Notes under the pieces: model-generated
The model's input: only the letters and a program-made list of their open reading frames with translations
The model's database searches: none
What the model was told of the DNA's origin: nothing
Translations under genes and position numbers: made by a program
Assembly: GCF_004307425.1 (NCBI RefSeq)
Contig: NZ_SEWZ01000004.1
Span: forward strand, 1 to 64,000
Direction: 5' to 3'
DNA length: 64,000 nt
Source of the DNA: Aquirufa antheringensis
GTDB taxonomy: Bacteria > Bacteroidota > Bacteroidia > Cytophagales > Spirosomataceae
In this document: piece after piece, positions 49,638 through 57,795 of the stretch
Layout of the letters: every line of letters starts with the position of its first letter
Numbering within the stretch: position 1 is the stretch's first letter

Positions 49638-50162
49638 GAGCGTCAACACGCTCAAGGCGTCAGTAATCTGGCCATTTTGCGCCATTTCAATCGCCTCTTT
49701 TAACGGTAACTTACGTATTTTTAATTGTTCGGTTTCTTCTGGGCAGGCTTGATGTTGGCTGAGGCTTTGGGCCAAATACATCACCGCTTTCTCATCGCTC
49801 ACCGAATTCGAAAGATACACCTCCCCTAGTTCTGTCCATTCTGTGGCTACAAGTCCAGTTTCTTCCAATAGTTCGCGTTTTGCAGCTGCTAAAGTAGATT
49901 CGCCGGATTCAATGGAACAACCACCTTCCGGCACTTCCCAGGAATAGGCATTCAGCGTATAGCGGTATTGACCTACTAAATAGGTAAAGCCGTCTGAGTC
50001 TAAAGCAACAATGGATATGGCTGTATTTTTAAAATGCACTTTTCCGTAAACTCCGGGATTTCCAGCCGGATTCAAGACTTCATGGTGTTCTACCCTAATC
50101 CATGCATTCTCGTAAGCCGTTTCTTGATTGAGTGTTTTCCAAGGATTGTTTTCCGTTTCCAT
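49608..50162 (-). CDS. NUDIX hydrolase (ADP-ribose pyrophosphatase-like)
   Basis: A 184-residue NUDIX protein with VAAKRELLEETGL-type box (AAAKRELLEETG) preceded by EVPEGGCSIESGES. The Glu-rich metal-binding part is intact, but the Gly-x5-Glu spacing has one extra residue compared with the classic box. The N-terminal ENAWIRVEHHEVLNPAGN strand fits ADP-ribose or sugar-nucleotide pyrophosphatases. It is divergent from the CDF transporter with only 26 bases between starts, and its 3' end overlaps surE. Confidence 0.85.
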   Translation of the reverse strand: METENNPWKTLNQETAYENAWIRVEHHEVLNPAGNPGVYGKVHFKNTAISIVALDSDGFTYLVGQYRYTLNAYSWEVPEGGCSIESGESTLAAAKRELLEETGLVATEWTELGEVYLSNSVSDEKAVMYLAQSLSQHQACPEETEQLKIRKLPLKEAIEMAQNGQITDALSVLTLLKVPALHLL

Positions 50163-50164
50163 CC

Positions 50165-50183
50165 GGTAAAAATACTATCTTTG
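50165..50183. promoter_or_regulatory. Back-to-back promoter elements of NUDIX and CDF genes
   Basis: TATCTTTG at 50176-50183 (plus, exact TAnnTTTG) lies six bases before the CDF ATG. TATTTTTA on the minus strand (50165-50172) lies just before the NUDIX ATG. Both fit in a 26-base gap, so each -33 region must lie inside the other gene. Confidence 0.55.
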
Positions 50184-50188
50184 TGCTA

Positions 50189-51175
50189 ATGAAACAGCGG
50201 CTTGTCCTTCTTTCTTTTGTCGTTTCGGTGCTTATCATGGCATCGAAGTTTGCCGTCTACTATGCAAGTGGATCCACGACTTTATTAACAGATGCGTTAG
50301 AGTCGATTATCAATGTGGTCGCCGCGTGTTTTGCCTACTATTCGATCTATTTAGCCTCTTTACCTAAAGATTTGAATCATCCCTATGGTCATGGAAAGAT
50401 TGAATTTTTTGCCTCTGGATTAGAGGGTGTGCTCATATTATTAGCAGCTGCCTATATTTTTCTTCACGCTTCACAGCATTTGTATTCATCTCCTGAGTTG
50501 AAGAGTTTGGATGTAGGTATGGCCGTTTCCTTTGTTTCAGCAGGAATTAATGGCTTAATGGGTTATTTTTTAGTTAAGAAAGGGCGTTCCTCTCACTCTC
50601 CTGCTCTTGTTGCCGATGGTAAGCACCTACGGTTGGATGCCTATAATGGGATTTTGGTGGTTGCTGCTTTGGCGCTTACCTATTTTACCCACTGGTATTG
50701 GGTCGATTCTGTCGCCTCCTTCTTGTTTGCAGGATTTATGTGCTGGCAGGGAATACACTTAATGAGAGAATCGGTAGCTGCTTTGATGGATGAAACGAAT
50801 CCAGCCTTATTCCAAAAGGTGACTGACTGGGTCGTAGCGAATAAAAAAGAGGAATGGATTGATTTACATAATCTACGCGTACAACAATATGGCGGAGATT
50901 TGCACATCGATTGCCATTTGACTTTACCTCGTTATTGGGATTTACACAGAACGCATGAAGAGATTCATGGCTTTGAAGAAATGCTGAAGGAATTACAGGC
51001 GACCCACGTGGAGATTTTCGTCCACGCGGATCCTTGTTTAGATGAATGTTGTAGTCACTGTTCGATTGCAGATTGCGTGATTCGTCAGGCTGCTTTTTCG
51101 AAGAAAATAGAATGGAATCAAATGAATTTGGCCTTAAACCAAAAGCATTTCAATGAAACCCTAGCTCGTTCTTAA
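50189..51175 (+). CDS. Cation diffusion facilitator (CDF) family metal transporter
   Basis: A 328-residue CDF protein. It has six predicted helices, the conserved TTLLTDALESIINV (metal-site Asp) in helix 2 and DGKHLRLDAYNG in helix 5, HPYGHGKIEFFASGLEG between helices 2 and 3, and a C-terminal cytoplasmic domain. The tail is Cys/His-rich (DPCLDECCSHCSIADC), suggesting a soft-metal site. It exports divalent metals (Zn, Fe, Co or Mn) using the proton gradient. ATG 50189 follows an exact promoter element. It converges with the SDR gene, overlapping by 15 bases. Confidence 0.9.
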   Translation: MKQRLVLLSFVVSVLIMASKFAVYYASGSTTLLTDALESIINVVAACFAYYSIYLASLPKDLNHPYGHGKIEFFASGLEGVLILLAAAYIFLHASQHLYSSPELKSLDVGMAVSFVSAGINGLMGYFLVKKGRSSHSPALVADGKHLRLDAYNGILVVAALALTYFTHWYWVDSVASFLFAGFMCWQGIHLMRESVAALMDETNPALFQKVTDWVVANKKEEWIDLHNLRVQQYGGDLHIDCHLTLPRYWDLHRTHEEIHGFEEMLKELQATHVEIFVHADPCLDECCSHCSIADCVIRQAAFSKKIEWNQMNLALNQKHFNETLARS

Positions 51176-51859
51176 CGATCCTATTCCACCGTCCACTCCA
51201 ATGATTTGTCCTGTAATCCAAGAGTTGGCAGGATTTAACAAAAATGTCGCTAGATTAGCCACATCTTCGGATTGGCCTACTCGTCCTAAAGGATGTCTTT
51301 TTCCACCAGCTTCGATTTTCTCCGGAGAATTTAGTAAGGCTCCAGCTAAAGGCGTTTGCGTTAATGAAGGCGCAATGGCATTCACTCTTATTTTATTAGC
51401 GGCTAATTCTGCTGCTAATGATCTAGTTAAGCCTTCGATAGCCCCTTTCGCACTAGCAATGGAAGCGTGAAAGCCCATGCCTGTTTGAACGGCCACGGTG
51501 CTGAAAAGGACAATAGAAGAGGTCGGAGACTGTTTCAATGCAGGTAATAGTGCTTGAATGACGCGAACTGCACCTAAAACGTTGATCTGGAAGTCTTTCT
51601 CAAAATCTGCCGAAGTCAAGCGGTGAAATGGTTTCAAGTTAATACTTCCCGGGCAATAGGCGATTCCATCTACAGGTCCAGTGATGGCAGCAATAGCTGA
51701 ATCATCCGCTACTAACGCATCCCAAGTATAGTTCACTACGCCAGACAGGGAGGAAGGATTTCTAGCGAAATTAATCACTTCGTGGCCAGCAGCAAGCAAA
51801 GCAGTAGCAATGGACTCACCAATTCCTTGGCTAGCCCCAACAATAACGTATTTTCCCAT
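51161..51859 (-). CDS. SDR family protein lacking the catalytic tyrosine
   Basis: A 232-residue SDR fold. It has cofactor loop GASQGIGE, CPGS in place of NNAG, a Ser in LFSTVAV, and HASIASAKG where the family has Y-x-x-x-K. Lys138 is kept, but residue 134 is Ile instead of Tyr. The C-terminal SWITGQIIGVDGG is canonical. It lies three bases after folE in a cluster with a PTPS enzyme, which hints at pterin or folate metabolism, although the missing Tyr argues for a non-classical reaction. Confidence 0.82.
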   Translation of the reverse strand: MGKYVIVGASQGIGESIATALLAAGHEVINFARNPSSLSGVVNYTWDALVADDSAIAAITGPVDGIAYCPGSINLKPFHRLTSADFEKDFQINVLGAVRVIQALLPALKQSPTSSIVLFSTVAVQTGMGFHASIASAKGAIEGLTRSLAAELAANKIRVNAIAPSLTQTPLAGALLNSPEKIEAGGKRHPLGRVGQSEDVANLATFLLNPANSWITGQIIGVDGGIGSLRTS

Positions 51860-51862
51860 GAT

Positions 51863-52564
51863 TTAGGCTTGAATAGATTGTAAGAATTCTCTTCTGGTAT
51901 TGTCCTCTTGGAATTTACCTCCATAGTAGGAAGTAATGGTAGACGTAGCCTCATCTTTTACACCTCTGGAAGAAACACACAAGTGTTTTGCATCGATGAA
52001 TACTGCTACGTGATCAGTTTTTAGCACTCTTTGCAGGTGTTTAGCAATTTGCATCGTCAAACGTTCCTGAACTTGAGGTCTTTTAGCATAGAATTGGACC
52101 ACACGGTTTAGTTTCGAAAGGCCAATGACTTGTCCAGACGAAATATACGCTATGTGTGTTTTGCCCATGATAGGCACGAAATGGTGCTCGCAATTAGAGT
52201 AAAACGAAATGTTCTTTTCGATTAACATCTCATTATACTGATACTTGTTATTAAATAAAGCTATTTTAGGCTCATTAGCTGGATTTAAACCACTGAAGAT
52301 TTCCTCAATGTACATTTTAGCTACTCGCTTAGGAGTGCCTCGTAAAGAATCATCCGTTAAATCTAACCCCAAGGTTAACATGATTTCACGGAAATGCGAT
52401 TCGATAATGGCCATTTTCTCAGAATCAGAAATATCAAAAGCATCCTCCCTCATCGGTGTCTCGATAGAGGTGGCTACATGATTATCTCCAATTTCCTCGT
52501 CAGTTAACAAGAAATTGTCATTATCAATTAGCAGGGAATTCAACGAAATTTCTTTCTGTTTCAT
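51863..52564 (-). CDS. folE: GTP cyclohydrolase I FolE
   Basis: A 233-residue enzyme. It has zinc and catalytic residues in SNCEHHFVPIMGKTHIAYI and KHLCVSSRGVKD, and the RTPKRVAKMY-type DSLRGTPKRVAKMYIEEIF region. A Bacteroidota-type N-terminal extension of about 40 residues is acidic. It converts GTP to 7,8-dihydroneopterin triphosphate for folate or queuosine precursors. Its start overlaps the PTPS gene by 41 bases; no later ATG precedes the conserved region except Met38, so the overlap is accepted. Confidence 0.94.
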   Translation of the reverse strand: MKQKEISLNSLLIDNDNFLLTDEEIGDNHVATSIETPMREDAFDISDSEKMAIIESHFREIMLTLGLDLTDDSLRGTPKRVAKMYIEEIFSGLNPANEPKIALFNNKYQYNEMLIEKNISFYSNCEHHFVPIMGKTHIAYISSGQVIGLSKLNRVVQFYAKRPQVQERLTMQIAKHLQRVLKTDHVAVFIDAKHLCVSSRGVKDEATSTITSYYGGKFQEDNTRREFLQSIQA

Positions 52565-52946
52565 ACAATCTGATTTTTAAATCTAGTGTGGTCGGGAGTT
52601 TGGCCCTTAATTTGTTGTAAATCACGATGACGATATTTTCAGCGGAAGGATTTAAATCTGCGAATTCTGGTACGTCTAGATTTAAATTCTTGTGGTCAAA
52701 TTTTTTGCAAACTTCTGTTTGAGCTAAATCCGATAAAAACTTCGTATCGATAACATAACCCGTTTCTGGGTCAATTGTTCCGGTTACCTGAATAATTATT
52801 TCATAATTATGTCCATGGTAGTTCGGATTGTTGCATAAACCGAATATTTCTTTGTTTTTCTCAGCTGTCCAAAGTGGATTATGCAAACGATGTGCAGCAT
52901 TGAAATGTTCTTTACGGAATACGGTAACGCGAGGGGCTTCAGTCAT
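52524..52946 (-). CDS. 6-pyruvoyl-tetrahydropterin synthase / QueD family enzyme
   Basis: A 140-residue PTPS/QueD protein. It has zinc ligands in HFNAAHRLH and YHGHNYEI, the Cys in FGLCNNPNYHGH, and catalytic DTKFLSDL and KFDHKNLN segments plus the C-terminal RLYETERNFVEF. It acts on dihydroneopterin triphosphate, the product of FolE encoded next to it, making either the queuosine precursor or a pterin. The overlap and order indicate a PTPS-folE-SDR operon on the minus strand. Confidence 0.9.
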   Translation of the reverse strand: MTEAPRVTVFRKEHFNAAHRLHNPLWTAEKNKEIFGLCNNPNYHGHNYEIIIQVTGTIDPETGYVIDTKFLSDLAQTEVCKKFDHKNLNLDVPEFADLNPSAENIVIVIYNKLRAKLPTTLDLKIRLYETERNFVEFPAN

Positions 52947-53026
52947 TTTTTCTAAATTCTTATAAATTTAAAGTATTTTCCTTAAATTTCATCTTTTAAA
53001 CACTTGCTAGACCTATCATAAACTAA

Positions 53027-54379
53027 ATGAAAAGAAGGAAATTTATCTCTGATTCCTTAGTATATACCTCAGGTACCGCTTTATTCCCTACTTTCTTACG
53101 ACAGATACCAGAAGAACAAACAAAAGTGCGTTTAGGTTTTATTGGCGTGGGCTTAAGAGGCCAAAATCACCTGGAGATGGCCATGTACCGGCCGGATGTT
53201 GAAGTGGTTGCTATTTGTGATATCGACCCTAAAGCTATTGACATCGCTTTAAAGATGGTTTCTGCGAAAGGGCGTCCTGCTCCTGCGGTCTATGGAAAGA
53301 CCGAAAAAGATTTTGAAAATTTAGCTAAGCGCACTGATATCGATGGCGTGGTGATTGCGACTCCCTGGGAATGGCATGTACCGATGGCCTTAGAAGTGAT
53401 GAAGCAAGGCAAATATGCTGGTGTTGAAGTTTCAGCGACTGTTACCTTGAAAGAATCGTGGGATCTCGTGAATATGTACGAAAAAACGGGTTCTCATTGC
53501 ATGATTTTGGAGAATGTGTGTTATCGTCGGGATGTTCTCGCGACGTTGAATATGGTTCGCCAGGGGATGTTTGGAACCTTAAATCACGTGCAGTGTGGTT
53601 ACCAGCACGATTTGCGCGAAGTGAAATTCAATGATGGAAAACAGGCCTATGGTGGCGGTGTGGAGTTTGGGGAGAAAGGTTTTTCTGAGGCCAAATGGCG
53701 CACCCAACATTCTGTCGATCGCAATGGAGATTTGTATCCAACACACGGTTTAGGACCGGTGGCGGAGATGTTAAATATCAATAGAGGAAATCAGTTTGCT
53801 TATCTAACGGCGATGGCTACTCCTGCTTTGGGACTACATAATTACATTGTAGAAAAAGGAGGCGCGGATCATCCAAATGCGAAAGTGGATTTCAAATGCG
53901 GTGATATCGTTCAAACGATGATCAAATGTGTCAACGGGGAAACCATTCTCATTACTCACGATACGAATTCACCACGTCCTTATTCTTTAGGCTTCCGAGT
54001 TCAAGGAACGAAAGGTTTATGGATGGAAGACAATAAATCGATCTATTTAGAAGGTATTTCGCCTAAAGCGCATCGTTGGGAAGAAGCCAAGCCTTATTTA
54101 GAGAAATACGATCACCCTTTATGGAAAGCGCACGCAGCGGATGCGGAGAATGCAGGTCACGGAGGGATTGATTATTTTGTATTAAGAGCCTTTATCGAGG
54201 CGATTAAGGCCAAAGTAGCACCACCAATCGACGTGTATGATGCGGCGGCTTGGTCTGCCATTGCGCCACTTTCAGAGGAATCAATCAAAAAGGGCTCCGC
54301 TCCTATCCAAATACCTGATTTTACACGCGGTAAATGGAAAAAAAATCAACCAATTTTTGCTTTAAACGATCAATACTAA
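53027..54379 (+). CDS. Gfo/Idh/MocA family oxidoreductase
   Basis: A 450-residue oxidoreductase. Its N-terminal leader (KRRKFISDSLVYTSGTALF) resembles a degenerate Tat signal. The Rossmann motif is LGFIGVGLRGQNH, then GVEVSATVTLKESW at the E-K-P position. The substrate domain contains a GGGVEFGEKGFSEAKWRTQHS segment typical of GH109-type alpha-N-acetylgalactosaminidase relatives and alike oxidoreductases. It probably oxidises or cleaves a glycoside by a redox mechanism; the substrate is unknown. It precedes the sugar MFS transporter by four bases. Confidence 0.85.
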   Translation: MKRRKFISDSLVYTSGTALFPTFLRQIPEEQTKVRLGFIGVGLRGQNHLEMAMYRPDVEVVAICDIDPKAIDIALKMVSAKGRPAPAVYGKTEKDFENLAKRTDIDGVVIATPWEWHVPMALEVMKQGKYAGVEVSATVTLKESWDLVNMYEKTGSHCMILENVCYRRDVLATLNMVRQGMFGTLNHVQCGYQHDLREVKFNDGKQAYGGGVEFGEKGFSEAKWRTQHSVDRNGDLYPTHGLGPVAEMLNINRGNQFAYLTAMATPALGLHNYIVEKGGADHPNAKVDFKCGDIVQTMIKCVNGETILITHDTNSPRPYSLGFRVQGTKGLWMEDNKSIYLEGISPKAHRWEEAKPYLEKYDHPLWKAHAADAENAGHGGIDYFVLRAFIEAIKAKVAPPIDVYDAAAWSAIAPLSEESIKKGSAPIQIPDFTRGKWKKNQPIFALNDQY

Positions 54380-54383
54380 ACCT

Positions 54384-55586
54384 ATGAACCAATCAAAAAA
54401 CGTTAACGGACCTCTATTAATTATCGGTATTCTCTTCTTTGTATTCGGTTTTGTGACCTGGGTGAATTCGGTTTTAATTGCCTTTTTTAAGGATGCTTTT
54501 CAATTAAATAATTTTGACTCTTTGCTCGTTACTTTCGCTTTCTTTATCTCGTATTTCGTAATGGCAATTCCCTCCTCTTGGGTTTTGTCCAAGACTGGAT
54601 TTAAGAAAGGGATGTCCATGGGATTGCTAGCGATGGCTGTGGGGACATTATTATTCATTCCGGCGGCTAAGATGGAGAATTATCCGATGTTTTTGTTTGG
54701 ACTTTTTGTCATAGGAACTGGCCTAGCGCTCTTGCAGACAGCTTCGAATCCCTACGTGACTATTTTAGGGCCAGCGGAATCAGCAGCGCAAAGAATTTCT
54801 GTGATGGGTATTTGCAATAAAGTGGCGGGTATTTTGAGCCAGTTTATTTTCGGGGGATTGTTTCTTTCTAGCGCTGTGGGTGGATCTGAGAAATTAGCCA
54901 TCGTGATTATGCCTTACGGAATTATGACTGCTGTTTTAGTGGTATTAGCGGTTTGGGTGTGGTTTTCCTCTTTACCTGAAGTAGAAGCGGAGGAAACCGT
55001 GGAGGAAGCCGGAAATGCGAAAGCCTCCGTTTGGTCCTATCCTAGCTTAGTTTTAGGCCTGGTAGCTTTCTTTTTATATGTGGGTGTTGAAGTGATCGCT
55101 GGTGATACGATTATTAATTACGGAGTTTCTCAAGGATTTAGTCAGGATGTTGCCAAAAGCTTCACCACCTATACCTTGTATGGAATGTTAGCAGGATATG
55201 TAATAGGTATTTTCTTTATTCCCAACTACTTATCTCAACAAAAGGCCTTGAATTATTCCGCTATTTTAGGTGTTTTGTTTTCGATTGGAGCTGTCATCTT
55301 CACTGGATTTAATTCGGTGTTATGTTTAGCTTTATTAGGTTTAGCGAATGCATTAATGTGGCCTGCTTTATGGCCTTTGGCAATTAATGGATTAGGGAAG
55401 TTTACTAAAATTGGAAGTGCTTTTATCATTATGATGATTTCTGGTGGTGCCTTAATGCCTTTGTTGTACGGTAAAATAGCGGACCAAATCGGGAATACGC
55501 AGAGTGCCTACCTCATTTTGATCCCTTGCTATATTTTTATCTATTATTACGCAACAATTGGACATAAAAAGAGTTCTTGGAAGTAG
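54384..55586 (+). CDS. MFS sugar transporter (FucP-like)
   Basis: A 400-residue 12-helix permease of the sugar:H+ symporter group of the MFS. It has GPLLIIGILFFVFGFVTWVN at helix 1 and the GTGLALLQTASNPYVT helix-4 motif shared with FucP/glucose-galactose transporters. The C-terminal half includes LWPLAINGLGKFTKIGSAF. It would import a hexose made or released by the neighbouring oxidoreductase/glycosidase. It is in a two-gene operon with the Gfo/Idh gene. Confidence 0.9.
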   Translation: MNQSKNVNGPLLIIGILFFVFGFVTWVNSVLIAFFKDAFQLNNFDSLLVTFAFFISYFVMAIPSSWVLSKTGFKKGMSMGLLAMAVGTLLFIPAAKMENYPMFLFGLFVIGTGLALLQTASNPYVTILGPAESAAQRISVMGICNKVAGILSQFIFGGLFLSSAVGGSEKLAIVIMPYGIMTAVLVVLAVWVWFSSLPEVEAEETVEEAGNAKASVWSYPSLVLGLVAFFLYVGVEVIAGDTIINYGVSQGFSQDVAKSFTTYTLYGMLAGYVIGIFFIPNYLSQQKALNYSAILGVLFSIGAVIFTGFNSVLCLALLGLANALMWPALWPLAINGLGKFTKIGSAFIIMMISGGALMPLLYGKIADQIGNTQSAYLILIPCYIFIYYYATIGHKKSSWK

Positions 55587-55593
55587 AATTGCC

Positions 55594-55601
55594 TATTTTT
55601 G
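55594..55601 (+). promoter_or_regulatory. -7 promoter element of ispG, exact TAnnTTTG
   Basis: TATTTTTG starts eight bases after the MFS stop and ends 15 bases before the ATG at 55617. So ispG has its own promoter rather than depending on the sugar operon. Confidence 0.6.
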
Positions 55602-55616
55602 CGTATTAACCCTGTT

Positions 55617-57602
55617 ATGTCTAAAATGTTGAATTTGATAGATCCCCTTATCGTTGATGGAAATCAGTATGCTTCATCCCTGTATGCCTATGAGAGACGC
55701 AGCACGATTCCAGTACAAATAGGAGATCTCTATTTAGGATCAGACTTTCCTATTCGGATTCAGTCCATGACTACGGTAGATACCATGGATACGCAAGGAT
55801 CCATTGAACAATCCATTCGAATGATTGATGCTGGATGCGAATTAGTTCGCATTACAGCTCCTTCAGTTAAGGAAGCTCAAAACCTCGAGAATATTCGCAA
55901 AGGATTGCGCGAGCGTGGTTATACCACGCCTTTAGTGGCTGATATTCACTTCACCCCTAACGCAGCTGAATTAGCGGCTAGAATCGTGGAGAAGGTGCGT
56001 ATCAATCCTGGAAACTATGCGGATAAAAAGCGCTTTGAGACGATTGATTATACCGACGCTTCTTATGCGTCCGAATTAGATCGAATTCGAGATAAATTTC
56101 TTCCATTAGTCAAAATCTGTAAAGAATATGGCACGGCGATGCGTATTGGAACGAACCATGGTTCGCTTTCAGATCGTATTTTAAGTCGCTATGGTGATAC
56201 ACCACACGGGATGGTGGAATCGGCTTTAGAGTTCTTACGTATTTGTGAGGATGAAAACTATTTCAATATCGTGCTTTCGATGAAATCATCGAATACACAG
56301 GTGATGGTAGAAGCCTACCGTCTATTGAGTAAAAAATTAAAGGATGGCGGATTTAAGGCTTATCCCATGCACTTAGGTGTGACTGAAGCGGGTGATGGAG
56401 AAGATGGTCGAATTAAATCGGCTGTAGGGATTGGCACTTTATTAGAGGATGGCTTAGGTGATACGATTCGTGTTTCTTTAACCGAAGATCCAGAATTTGA
56501 AATTCCGGTAGCACAAGACTTGGTGCGTCGGTATGATACGCGAGCAGCGTCTCAGGATCCTATATCCCTATTTTCTGGCGATTCTGTAACTTTTGACTCC
56601 CCTATTCATCCTTTTGCGCATTCGCGAAGAAAGACTTCAGAAATTTTTTCGATTGGTGGACACCAAGTACCTCGCGTAATCGCTGATTTCTCAACTAGGT
56701 CTAACATAACGATTGCCGATCTGAAGGCCATAGGCCATTTCTATTTGCCTGAACCGGATAAATGGGCGATGAACGATTTAGGAGCGGATTTTATTTATAC
56801 AGGCCAGCAGTCACTTGATTTTATGTTACCTAATGGCTTACGTCAAATTCAGGATGCATCGGTTTGGACGCCTTCTGACTATGTCTATCCTTTATTTGAC
56901 TATGTAGCCTATCAATCTGCTACTCACAAGCATTCCACGTTAAATTTCGTATCCCTAGACGCTGCAGATTTAGTGGCAGGCGCTGATTCTTTTGATGAAA
57001 AGACAGTTATTGTTATTCATTCTTCGAATGTACATCAGATGCCGGCTATCAGACGTGCCTTCTTTCATTTAATTGAAAAGGGAATCATTAATCCGGTGAT
57101 TATCCAGCTGAATTATAGTTCTATTTCAGACGATCAATTTCTGTTGTTCGCCCCTACGGATGGAGGTGCCTTGTTTATTGATGGTTTAGGAGATGGATTG
57201 TTATTAAGTCTGAATCATTCTAAAAATAAGGAAGCCTTGTGCAATGCGACAAATTTTGGGACGCTTCAAGCAAGTAGAATGCGTATTTCTAAAACGGAAT
57301 ACATTTCTTGTCCTTCTTGTGGTCGTACTTTATTTGATCTGCAAGAAACGACAGCGATGATTCGACAGAAAACCGATCACCTAAAAGGCATCAAGATTGG
57401 TATTATGGGCTGTATCGTAAATGGTCCAGGTGAAATGGCTGATGCCGATTATGGGTATGTAGGAATAGGAAAAGATAAAATTGCGCTCTATAAAGGGCAA
57501 GATGTAGTGAAGAAATCAGTGCCTGCGGATTCTGCAGTGGATGAGTTAATTCAATTAATTAAAGAACATGGGGATTGGCGTGAGCCGTCTGTAAACGAAT
57601 AA
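55617..57602 (+). CDS. ispG: 4-hydroxy-3-methylbut-2-enyl-diphosphate synthase IspG, long form
   Basis: This 661-residue enzyme of the MEP isoprenoid pathway has an N-terminal TIM barrel (IRIQSMTTVDTMDTQGS, DIHFTPNAAELAA, KVRINPGNYAD). A large insertion domain (about 320-565) and a C-terminal 4Fe-4S domain follow, with CPSCGRTLFD and the GIMGCIVNGPGEMADADYGY signature. The long form is usual in Bacteroidota, Chlamydiae and plants; short bacterial IspG is about 370 residues. An upstream in-frame codon at 55599 lies in the promoter and is not used. A small membrane protein follows after four bases. Confidence 0.94.
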   Translation: MSKMLNLIDPLIVDGNQYASSLYAYERRSTIPVQIGDLYLGSDFPIRIQSMTTVDTMDTQGSIEQSIRMIDAGCELVRITAPSVKEAQNLENIRKGLRERGYTTPLVADIHFTPNAAELAARIVEKVRINPGNYADKKRFETIDYTDASYASELDRIRDKFLPLVKICKEYGTAMRIGTNHGSLSDRILSRYGDTPHGMVESALEFLRICEDENYFNIVLSMKSSNTQVMVEAYRLLSKKLKDGGFKAYPMHLGVTEAGDGEDGRIKSAVGIGTLLEDGLGDTIRVSLTEDPEFEIPVAQDLVRRYDTRAASQDPISLFSGDSVTFDSPIHPFAHSRRKTSEIFSIGGHQVPRVIADFSTRSNITIADLKAIGHFYLPEPDKWAMNDLGADFIYTGQQSLDFMLPNGLRQIQDASVWTPSDYVYPLFDYVAYQSATHKHSTLNFVSLDAADLVAGADSFDEKTVIVIHSSNVHQMPAIRRAFFHLIEKGIINPVIIQLNYSSISDDQFLLFAPTDGGALFIDGLGDGLLLSLNHSKNKEALCNATNFGTLQASRMRISKTEYISCPSCGRTLFDLQETTAMIRQKTDHLKGIKIGIMGCIVNGPGEMADADYGYVGIGKDKIALYKGQDVVKKSVPADSAVDELIQLIKEHGDWREPSVNE

Positions 57603-57606
57603 ACAA

Positions 57607-57795
57607 ATGAGCAGATTAAGAGAACAATTCAAAGTAGGCGAAGTATTCACTTATTTTATTCGCGTGTTTCAAAAGCCAAAACCTGGCGCACCGGCGAACT
57701 TTAATATACGCGCGATGCACACGATCAATAAGATTTCGATCTTGATGTTTATTGTTTGTTTAATTGTGATGACTTACCGCGCGTTTATTCGCTAA
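57607..57795 (+). CDS. Small single-pass membrane protein downstream of ispG
   Basis: A 62-residue protein: a basic soluble N-terminus (LREQFKVGEVFTYFIRVFQK, then PGAPANFNIRAMH) followed by one transmembrane helix (KISILMFIVCLIVMTYRAF). The layout matches a small Bacteroidota family annotated as DUF6728, an assignment I make from memory and with moderate confidence. It lies four bases after ispG and so is probably co-transcribed, but its function is unknown. It converges on the thioredoxin-like gene with no gap. Confidence 0.75.
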   Translation: MSRLREQFKVGEVFTYFIRVFQKPKPGAPANFNIRAMHTINKISILMFIVCLIVMTYRAFIR

